Source of the DNA: Muricea muricata
Lineage: Eukaryota > Cnidaria > Anthozoa > Malacalcyonacea > Plexauridae
DNA length: 64,000 nt
Direction of reading: 5' to 3'
Assembly (NCBI GenBank): GCA_963855995.1
Contig: OY979729.1
Coordinates: 7,210,115-7,274,114, forward strand
The notes below the pieces were generated by a model. It had not been told where the DNA came from. It saw only the letters and a program-made list of their open reading frames with translations, and made no database searches. Below are positions 21,222 to 30,716 of this stretch, piece by piece (positions within the stretch are counted from its first letter, which is position 1; each line of letters opens with the position of its first letter). The translations under genes and the position numbers were made by a program.

Positions 21222-24185
21222 ATCGAAACCACCAATTTGTACCGGTATAACTATTTTATATTTGTAATACATTGACTATGAGCATTTGATTGATACTGTA
21301 TGTTTTCGAGGAGACAAAATCCGGTCAACCAATACATGTCTATAGTTTCGCGCCTCGTAGAATGTAGGCACGAATTTGTGCCAGGCTAAAAAATATATCC
21401 TTGTAATCTGTGCAATATGGGCCTTCGATCGATATGTTATTCAAGCAGATACAAGCCGCTTCTCTTGACAAAAATCGCGTATATTCTTGCTTGCGTAAAA
21501 ATAAGTAACATGCAGCTTGAATAGTCGAGCTTTTGTTCTGCGCGTTTCACCTTCCGTAGATTAAAACGGCGAATTTGTGCCAGGCTAGAAATTACATATT
21601 TGTAATCTATAGGCTGTGGGCTTTTTAATGATATGCTATTCGACTATATTCGGAATGATTCTCTTTCAAAAATCGCACGTTTTCGCGTGCGCGTCAATTA
21701 TTATAGAATACTACATTTTCACGTCGTATTCCTCAATGACATCATCGTTTGTTGTTTACGTTGTCAGAGTTAATTAGTATGCGTCTTCGAGCGTTCGAAT
21801 CCTGTGGTAGCTTCACAAAATCGTTTTCTCGTCTATAGAGTGGAGCGACAAATTTGTGCCAGCTTGAATTTAACATATTTCTAATCTACGGAGCATGGGG
21901 TGTCTACTGATATGTTTTCAAGTGGATTGGAGACGTTTTTCGGACTAAAATCCGGGCCAGTTTTCGAGGGACGGAAGGCATGTTATGGAATTCCGAATCG
22001 GCGGCGGGCGTTTTATTGCGTTCCCCGTGCTGTAAATTGTATCGATGAATTTGTGCCAGTTTAAATGTCGCATAATCGTAATCTACTATGTATTAGCTTT
22101 CTGCTGATAGCTCATTCAAGCGGAAAGAAGCCGTTTCTGAGGACGAAAATCGCTGATTTTGGAAGTGCGTACAATAGTATCGAACATTGTTATGCGTGTA
22201 TTGTTTGTGGTTTCGCGTCTCGTAGAATGTAGGCACGAATTTGTGCCAGGCTAAAAATTACATCTTTGTAATATACAGGCCACGGGCTTTCTATCGATAT
22301 GTTATTCAAGGAGATACGAACCGTTTCTCTTGGCAAAAATCGCGTATATTTAGCATTGCTGGAAAATAATTAACATGTCAAACATGCCTTCCGTCTCCTT
22401 TGGCTGCCCGTAGATTAAAACGGCGAATTTGTGCCAGGCTAGAAATTACGTATTTTTAATCTATGCATTATGGGCTTTCGATAGATATATTATTCAAGCA
22501 AATAAGAACCGTTCCTCTTGTCAAAAATCACTTGTTTTTCCGATTGAGCAAAAATAGTTATTATGCAGCTACAAGTCTCAAGCGTGCGTTCCCTCTCGTT
22601 TGTCGGCCCGTAGAATGAAGACACGAATTTGTGCCAGGCTAAAAAATATATCCTTGTAATCTATGCAATATGGGCTTTCGATCGATATGTTATTCAAGCA
22701 GATACAAGCCGTTTGTCTTGACAAAAATCGCGTATATTTTTGATTGCGCAAAAAATATTAATATGCAGTTTGACGTGTCGAGCTAGCATTCTACTTGTTT
22801 CACCTTCCGTAGATTAAAACAGCGAATTTGTGCCAGGCTAGAAATTACATATTTGTAATCTATAGGCTGTGGGCTTTTTAATGATATGCTATTCGACTAT
22901 ATTCGGGATGATTCTCTTTCAAAAATCGCACGTTTTCGCGTGCGCGTCAATTATTATAGATACTACATTTTCATGTCGTATTCCTCAATGACATCATCGT
23001 TTGTTGTTTACGTTGTCAGAGTTAATTAGTATGCGTCTTCGAGCGTTCGAATCCTGTGGTAGCTTCACAAAATCGTTTTCTCGTCTATAGAGTGGAGCGA
23101 CGAATTTGTGCCAGCTTGAATTTAACATATTTCTAATCTACGGAGCATGGGGTGTCTACTGATATGTTTTCAAGTGGATTGGAGACGTTTTTCGGACTAA
23201 AATCCGGGCCAGTTTTCGAGGGACGGAAGGCATGTTATGGAATTCCGAATCGGCGGCGGGCGTTTTATTGCGTTCCCCGTGCTGTAAAATGTATCGATGA
23301 ATTTGTGCCAGTTTAAATATCGCATAATCGTAATCTACTATGTATTAGCTTTCTGTTGATAGCTTATTCAAGCGGAAAGAAGCCGTTTCTCGGGACGAAA
23401 ATTGCTGATGTTCGAAGTGCGTACAATAGTATCGAACATTGTTATGCGTGTATTGTTTGCGGTTTCGCGTCTCGTAGAATGTAGGCACGAATTTGTGCCA
23501 GGCTAAAAATTACATCTTTGTAATATACAGGCCACGGGCTTTCTATCGATATGTTATTCAAGGAGATACGAACCGTTTCTCTTGGCAAAAATCGCGTATA
23601 TTTAGCATTGCTGGAAAATAATTAACATGTCAAACATGCCCTCCGTCTCCTTTGGCTGCCCGTAGATTAAAACAGCGAGTTTGTGCCAGGCCAGAAATTA
23701 CGTATTTGTAATCTATGCATTATGGGCTTTCGATAGATATGTTATTCAAGCAAATAAGAACCGTTTCTCTTGTCAAAAATCACTTGTTTTTCCGATTGAG
23801 CAAAAATAATTATTATGCAGCTACAAGTCTCAAGCGTGCGTTCCCTCTCGTTTGTCGGCCCGTAGAATGAAGACACGAATTTGTGCCAGGCTAAAAAATA
23901 CATCCTTGTAATCTATGTAATATGGGCTTTCAATCGATATGTTATTCAAGCAAATGAGAACCGTTTCTCTCGACAAAAACCGGTCGTTTTCCGATTGCGT
24001 GAAATAATATTGCAATATAAATTAATATTCAGTTTCTGGTGCAGGGAGCGTTCATCTCGTTTGCCGTCCCGTATAGTGAAGCCACTAATTTATGCCACGT
24101 TAAAAACGATATATTTGTGAAGTACGAAGAATGGGCTTTCGTTTGATATGTTATTCGAGTAAATAGGATGTTCCCGCGCCCCTTA
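21222..24185. repeat. ~200-bp satellite array with higher-order repeats, right arm
   Basis: About 14-15 units in the opposite orientation to the left array, with the same unit types (core CGAATTTGTGCCAG) and the same ~1.25-1.45-kb higher-order period. Unit number and order differ from the left arm. Confidence 0.92.
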
Positions 24186-24239
24186 ATTTCAAAAAACATT
24201 GCCTGGTTTACTCATGGTTCAGTTCGTCATAATTAATCA

Positions 24240-24388
24240 CGCTGTGACCGGATCTGAATCCTGTGCTAAGCTCGCGTTCGTCTAATTTGGGGATGAACGA
24301 ATGACGCTGAGTCCTGTGGTAACTTCGCATTGGTTAATTTTAGAAAGAACGAATCCTGTGGTGAATCCTGTGGTAGTTTCACAGAAGT
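24240..24388. repeat. Subterminal repeats, right end
   Basis: Mirror of 11,014-11,160: GAATCCTGTG-type motifs repeated four times up to the terminus. Confidence 0.7.
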
Positions 24389-24397
24389 AAGTTTTTA
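24389..24397. repeat. Right 9-bp target-site duplication
   Basis: AAGTTTTTA directly follows the last base of the foldback element, matching 11,005-11,013. Confidence 0.85.
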
Positions 24398-25252
24398 GCT
24401 ATACTCCGATGGCGTCGTCTTGTGAATACACGTTCGTCAAAAGCTCTTGTGAATTTTACCCTTCATTTGGGTGTTAATACTTTCCAAAGGCTTCATATTG
24501 CCTCTGAGCAATTCCGATCTAACCATATCGTATTTGCAAGACATATTTTGCAAGACACAAAATATACTTCGAGTTCGAATCGAATGAACCTTTGCAGTCA
24601 AGGTTGAGATCATTGAATATTAATTAGCTTGCCAATGCCAAACTTGCAGCATCATGACTGAGATACCCCACGCAAAGTCAGTCAGAAAAAATGAGCCAAT
24701 GAGAGTGGAAAGTTTTTTCAAATCATCCAATTAAAAAGCTTGTAGAGAGCTTCGAATTGCGCAAGCTAAGTCAGACCCCCGCAAAGGTCAGTCAAAATAG
24801 TTAATATGGCCTCTCGACCAATCAAATGACTAGAAACCGCCACCCGAGTCGGCAAGATTTTGGTGAAATACCGCTGTCTGTGACTTGAGAGTAACGATTT
24901 AAACGCGTGCTGCCGGAATATATTTAACTGGACTACAATAAGTTGGAGCTCGTATAAAATTGTGAAAATGCCGCTTGATTCACAGAATATTAATTATCTA
25001 TGAATCTTACACGTAAGTCGCATGACTGACTTGACTACCCTGGATCCGCCCCTGAGCTGAAATGCAGAAAATGATACTAATGGACAGTGAAACGTTATTG
25101 AGGAAAGTGCTTTCCGGAATTGTCCAAAGTGACACAGAAGAGAACTAGCAACAGGGATAGCGTTCATTTTATGAATCATGTTGTTGCTCTTGTAACTAGC
25201 AAATATTGGTAGTTATTTATTATGGCAACATTTTGTAGCTTCTTTAATCACA
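24398..25252. other. Right flank of the foldback element, no supported gene
   Basis: No coding similarity is seen. A frame at 24,422-24,607 lacks features of a real protein. GACTGA/CAGTCAG-type short repeats occur near 24,660-24,800. A (TAA)n tail begins at 25,253. Confidence 0.55.
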
Positions 25253-25281
25253 TAATAATAATAATAATAATAATAAAAAAA
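25253..25281. repeat. (TAA)n at the left edge of R2
   Basis: A short TAA tract directly before R2, at the same place as the retrotransposon tail before R1. Confidence 0.9.
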
Positions 25282-26463
25282 GACGTTGGGTTAGTATTCT
25301 GGCGAAGTTGGGCACTAAAGATGTTGTTGGCACGAGGTGGTAGGAATAAGGATGGTCGTTCCATGAGATAATAGCCTGAGAGCTGGAGTGGAGAGATGTG
25401 ATGTTATGTATTTTGCGGCTGAAAATGATGTTTGTGTTGTGATCTGTGTTTATATCCACACCAGGAAGCTGAAAATATACCACGGCGATACATTCAGCTT
25501 AAGTGAGGACTTCGCGTCACATTGACGCTTTGAAGCTCCTTATGCAAGAAATTGCACGAGAACCTCTTCTGTTCAGAATGAAACTCTGGAGTTAATTGTA
25601 TTAGATGCACTGTCAGTGATAATGTTTTTTTCACCAACTGTCTTTTCACAGGCATTTTGAGGCAATACGCTGTCGTTGCGACACGACTGAGCGTTAGCTA
25701 CTTAAGGTCGAGGTGATTAAATTTTAGATGTTGGATTGATCTTGAACAGTGGCCAAAGGTGCCGCAGCATGTTTGTGACGTACATGATGTGTAGTGCTGT
25801 GTGTCATTACGCATTCCCATGTTTAAATTTGAGTCGGTAGTCTGTTCTTGAACAATGACCACCGAGTCTTGAATGATGATTTCATCAATGGATGCCGAGC
25901 AATCATGCTGGTTGTTCTGCAAGGTTTACCCAATGTGCACTTCGTATACGTGTTGCGATTTTACCTTTTTTAAGCTGCTTTTGGCTGTGCTTGTTGAGCG
26001 GAGGGGTGTTACCGCGACGCGAGTGGGTGCATCCTCCTCCCCCACAACCTCTTTCTCATTCAACGGTCGTAAAGTTTCTATGTCCAGCAAGGATCACTAA
26101 AACTCCACCGAAAAAGCGATGTCCAAGTGAGGTTTTTGTTTTCGAAATTTCTTAGGGGAAAATAAATCTGGACCCTCTTTGATGGCTCGCGCCTTTCGTG
26201 CTCGCCACCCCCTTTGCTCTCCTCTTCGCAGTCCTTGTTTATACCCCCAACACGCGAATACACCCCGGCTGCTGCGCGCCTGCACGATAGATATTTGTCT
26301 CACATCAAACCTCTAAATAAAAAAAATCAACAAAAAAACATCATTGCGTGCACGAGATGAAAATGTGGCTGAGTAAACGAGGTCTGTTCAGAACAGAAAC
26401 CGGATGGAGGTGACGCAGCATTGTTGTCATCGACCCCGTTGGATTTCGATCACCCCCCCCCCC

Positions 26464-26502
<39 letters not shown>

Positions 26503-26832
26503 AACATGCTAAACTCGAATATTAAAACGACGAAATAAATTTTATATTAAAACACTTCTTGAAGTAAAATTTCATGTAATACACTAAATACAACAAGTGC
26601 GTTAGCTGAGCGAAGAGATCGGTAGTCTAGCTGGAAAATCTATAAGCAATGCGCTGTTTGGGGATGGATATAGATATACGGCAAGCATTTCTGAATCTAG
26701 AGTTTTAGATTATTGAAACTAAGGAATACATTGCCCTGCTAATGTTGTGAATAACATCAAAGAATTGTGTTGTATAAGTGTTTTTTTTCTTATACGATGT
26801 CGTAGTTGACGTAATGTTCTTGATAGATGTCA

Positions 26833-27423
26833 TAGCTGTACGTTGAAATTAGATGTAAATCAATTTTGTTTAAATCAACAGGTGCTGAAAATCTAGTGTT
26901 TTATTATTTCGCAATTAGGAAGTATTAATCAAATAAATGAAAGGCTTTCGTGAGTCAATGAAAACAACTCAGGGGATTAAACTGACATATATATTGATTC
27001 AAATGTCCTCTGTGAACCGTATCAAAGCAAGATTAGTACAAGAATAATGTCAAAAACTAAATTGCACCGAGCTGACAAGTTGGTCACGAGATACTCTTGT
27101 AGATACTTGTGGTAAGATGTCTGTAAACATAGAGCCGTTTTAAGAGATGCCTTGATAGCCATCACCCCCCCCCCCCCGCGTTCAATATACAAGGAATGCG
27201 ACCGAAGTATATATAAGCATATTTTATGCGCTGACAAATTTTTTCAAGACTTTGAGAACAAGGAACGGGGGAAGATTGGAGGCAATTTGCCCCACTCCAG
27301 TTAGCTGTTCTTTGTTGCCACAGTGTGGTAAAATGTTATTGTAATCAGTGGCGGGCAGAGCCACTTCTTCAGTGGAGGCGTTAACATGTAGACTCCACAT
27401 GATTTTATCGACCATTTTCAATA
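26833..27423. other. ~590-bp insertion in R2 relative to R1
   Basis: R1 reads straight from CTTGATAGA to CATTTACCGACTG (near 9,720). R2 has ~590 bp between these words. No inverted ends or coding features are obvious, and it could equally be a deletion in R1. Confidence 0.65.
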
Positions 27424-27516
27424 CATTTACCGACTGAACGCGGTATTTTAATTTTTTTTTTGTTTTACAATCCCTCACAAAAATTATGAGACCACCAATA
27501 TAAAAGTGTATTTGTG

Positions 27517-27620
27517 CCTCCCCTCCCCCCTACAGAGCAATGTTGCTTGTGATGAGCAGGAACTTTTGTTGTACAGTTGCTCGTCTAACACCCAACATTG
27601 CTTGTAGGGGGGAGGAGGAA
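27517..27620. repeat. C/G-tipped hairpin repeat, copy 2
   Basis: Same inverted-repeat structure as 9,923-10,026, inside R2. Confidence 0.85.
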
Positions 27621-28261
27621 CAATAACATCAACTAATGTCACAAACCTGCTAATTCAATAGATTTATATGCAAGTCTCAATATATTTTGTGAAGGATTGT
27701 CTTGCGATTGAAAGAGCACTTGTATTGTAAAACATGGTAGATTCTTTATAGAAATTGCACATAGTGATGCAGAAGCTACCCTCCGAAATGTTGATAGTCT
27801 TTCGAAGTTGGTTTATCATTATTATATGTTATGCTGGGTGGGGTTTTTAGGGCGTGGCCAGAGAGGTTATATATAAAATGACTTAAAAAAGAAGAAAGCT
27901 GAATGATTCAAGCTTGGTATAAGACATGTATCATATTGTATTATGTGTATACCTAGAATAATCTAGTAAGAAATGCATAAAATACATGCAATATGGACAG
28001 TAAAGAGGTGGAAGGGCGTGGTTGGAGATTTATTGTATTAGCTTAATAGAGGAGATTTCAACTTCTAGAGGAAATATGTTGCTGAACCTATGCACTGTAT
28101 ATATACCTTTCCGTACCTGGTATTGGTAATGTGATAGACACATGACAAGAAATAATGCGCTATTCACAATGTCACAAACACGTTCACCATACAAAATTAC
28201 ATATTATATTCTTAAAACTCACAGGATAAAAAGTAAATAAACTATTATATTTTTTTTATTA

Positions 28262-28370
28262 ATGGTAACTCGTGGTAACTCGTTCTAGTGTATAGTAAAT
28301 TATATTAATCTCAGAGGTAACTCGTCAGCAACTCGTTGGTAACTCGTCAGTAACTCGTTAGTAATTCCTA
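28262..28370. repeat. GTAACTCGT ten-base repeats next to the Rep gene
   Basis: GGTAACTCGT or near variants (GCAACTCGT, GTAACTCGT) occur six times, in two clusters with 10-11-bp spacing. They start 28 bp beyond R2 and about 90 bp from the 3' end of the Rep-like gene. Evenly spaced direct repeats near a Rep gene can be Rep-binding iterons. No stem-loop with a nicking nonamer was recognised. Confidence 0.6.
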
Positions 28371-28460
28371 TTAAGAATAAGTGTTGCTTTTATATTGTCA
28401 CAAACAGCTATTTATGATCGCAAATATACAGTATAATAACGTTTTCATATGATGTTCATT

Positions 28461-29800
28461 TCATTTCTCTCCCATTACTACTAGATTAGCAAAACAACTG
28501 CCACATGGCTCTAACTTCTTCTGATCTTTCTCTTCGAATACATGTTTGAATCGGATCATTCTCCAACGACTGTTCATCATCTCTGTCTCGCGCTTGTCCT
28601 CCACATTGTAAGGCCTCTTAAACACAATGGGTGCTTTTGATGTGGCAAAAATCGGGACATCGGAAGATATCACAACATCAGTAGCGAAATAATTTTTGGG
28701 GGGCTGGTAGCTTGACCGTTTCCCCTTCGAGAAGAAGAAAGAGATCATTCCATGTTATGACCTCTCTGCGGAAGCGAAAGTCTTGCAGGAGAATCACTTT
28801 TGCCTTGTCGGCGCCAACCCGTACGTATTTGTCATTTGCAGGGTTATCAAACAATCTGTCGTCAAAGATGCACTTCAAGGGTTTCAACATAAACGTTTTG
28901 GCGCAGTTGGTTTGGTCGTTGGTCATTATATTTCTGAACTTACCCCGACCTTGAGCAAGAAGCTCAAATATATATGAGGCAAAACCAGCTACTTCCATTC
29001 CATTAAGCGACAATACTTCTATGGCACACTCAAGCCAACTACCGTTGCACCCATCAACACAGGCTTCTGCCGCTGCATTTCTGACTTTTTGAATTCTTGT
29101 GATTTCGTCTCGCTGTATTTCAGATGACGCGTTTTTAAGCATCCACGATTTTACGATAAGCTCTTGAATGGATTTCTGCGTTCTGGAAAACAAAAAGTTG
29201 GCTAAATCGAATTCGCCCTCCTGCTTTCTGTCATCAGCTTTAGCAAATAACTGTTCCACGGTAGTGACGTTTTTAGTAACGATAAAATCAGATACTTCAA
29301 GGTTGCTCAGACGTCGTATTTTTGACTCGGTGCTGACATTTGTTGCAGATTTTCTTTTTCTACCGGCTTCTCGAAGAGCTGCAGTTGAAGCTTTGGTGCG
29401 TGGAGATCCTACGTGGGAAAGGTCAGGGTGGTTATCGCTGTGGACAACATCCCCATCTGCTTTGCAGACATAACGGTACGCATAAGTATGGTCCAAGATC
29501 ATGGTCCGAGAAGTTAACCACTATGCCGTACTTCTTTGTGATAGCATTCTTAACGTGTAGCCACTTTTTAACACCCGTCAGCTTCAAGCAACAGTGATAA
29601 TGGAAGCCAGTTTCCTCATGGGCCTCTTTACAACAGGCCCAATGTGATACCTTTACTTTGCTATTCCCTGAATTGAATTCGTTTTTCAGCACATTACCAA
29701 AACTTTCCCTCGTTGGGAATATTTGTCCATCTGCTTGAGAATAAGTTACAAGATATTGACGCCTTCCTTTACTCGGGTTTTGCGACTCTCTTCCAGACAT
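28461..29800 (-). pseudogene. HUH endonuclease/SF3 helicase Rep-like protein, broken
   Basis: Three minus-strand frames in order: 29,800-29,432, 29,502-28,678 and 28,748-28,461. The first carries YLVTYS (motif I-like) and HYHCCLKL (the HUH metal-binding pair). The second opens with YRYVCKAD (the single catalytic Tyr, YxxK). It later has a P-loop-like QTNCAKTF in which the second glycine is Ala and the first is lost, then VILLQDF (Walker B-like). The third has VPIFATSKAPI, like SF3 motif C. Shifts lie near 29,500 and at a C6A5 run near 28,695. Such Reps occur in CRESS-DNA viruses, parvoviruses and related integrated elements; this copy looks inactive. The start ATG is at 29,800. Confidence 0.8.
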
Positions 29801-30388
29801 TCTTGAACATTTACTTCGCCTCAGTAGAAATATTTTTTAAAACGCGCGCCAATGCTAGCGTGGGAAATACTTCATGTAAGCATGGAAAACCTTTATCAAA
29901 AGAATAAATTTGCATAAATTAGAAATAACAACAAACATATCGCAAGCTTTGCGAAAACAGTTATATCTTTGTTGATAATGTGAGAATTCTTCGCGTTCAT
30001 CTTGCCATGACAAAGTCGAGTATTCTAAGTGGTAAGTGCGTCGTTTTCACTGTGTAAAGGTCGTTGTTGATTTTATTATTTCAGTGTTTTGGTTCAAGTA
30101 TTTCCATTGAAATCACAAATAATCATATTTAAATTTTGCGTCCATGACACACTTGTAATTTTCCATATGATTTAAAAGTCTCTGTACGGGAATCATAAAC
30201 ATTATAAAACGTGTGACAGAGGCCACGCCCTCTTCAGAGACCCACCCCATAGTCCATACTGCCACACAGAACCAAAATTACATATTGTCACTCTATGTGT
30301 ACATTAATAAGGTAGAATGATAATAACAATGCTATGAAATCAACAAAACAGTGCATAAACCCTTCACAAATTTTTCTAAATTTCAGAC
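29801..30388. other. 5' flank of the Rep relic, no supported gene
   Basis: No gene seen. I searched for a Rep-type origin nonamer by eye and did not find one. Confidence 0.5.
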
Positions 30389-30436
30389 AATCCCTCACAA
30401 AAATTATGAGACCACCAATATAAAAGTGTATTTGTG

Positions 30437-30547
30437 CCTCCCCTCCCCCCCCCCCCCCTACAAAGCAATGTTGCTTGTGATGAGCAGGAACTTTTGTTGT
30501 ACAGTTGCCCGTCTAACACCCAACATTGCTTGTAGGGGGGAGGGGGA
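30437..30547. repeat. C/G-tipped hairpin repeat, copy 3
   Basis: Third copy of the hairpin, with flanking text shared with R (30,390-30,620: CCCTCACAAAAATTATGAGA). It lies outside R1 and R2, so this part of R also moves or duplicates alone. Confidence 0.85.
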
Positions 30548-30716
30548 ACAATAACATCAACTAATGTCAATAGATTTATATGCAAGTCTCAATATATTTT
30601 GTGAAGGATTGTGGTTTTACTCACAAATCTCCCAAAACTGCGTCGCACCCCCCCCCCCCCCCCGCATTCGTTCCTGATTGCATTTACAAAATATTGTAGT
30701 TATGCTTTAAGATGTT

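Larger units (their letters stand above)
11014..24388. mobile_element. 13.4-kb foldback element with giant inverted repeats
   Basis: The two ends are exact inverted copies (ACTTCTGTGAAAC / GTTTCACAGAAGT). The arms run 11,014-17,994 and 18,742-24,388, leaving a 747-bp unique centre. For the inner part, left and right positions add up to 36,736, so the symmetry is base-for-base. A 9-bp direct duplication flanks the whole. Known families with long inverted repeats and 9-bp duplications are Mutator-like and foldback elements, which is why I favour that kind. No transposase domain is visible. The arms carry small genes and satellites; the centre carries a C2H2 gene. Confidence 0.88.
18742..24388. 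repeat. Right inverted arm
   Basis: Mirror image of the left arm. The single-copy inner part (18,742-21,220) differs from its partner by only scattered substitutions; for example the 94-aa gene differs by one residue. The satellite part is shorter and rearranged relative to the left. Confidence 0.92.
25282..28234 (+). repeat. Dispersed repeat R, copy R2
   Basis: Direct repeat of 8,301-10,586 beginning at GACGTTGGGTTAG and ending at AAAAGT (28,234). It has an extra ~590 bp at about 26,833-27,423 relative to R1 and keeps the ~135 bp that R1 lost. No gene is seen. Confidence 0.9.

Noticed and set aside
11014..24388. Palindrome as an assembly artefact
   Set aside because: The arms differ by a MITE, by ~1 kb of satellite and by scattered substitutions, and an exact 9-bp duplication flanks the whole.
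28690..28705. Programmed frameshift at the C6A5 run of the Rep gene
   Set aside because: Another unrelated frameshift and loss of the Walker A glycines make decay or a homopolymer error more likely.
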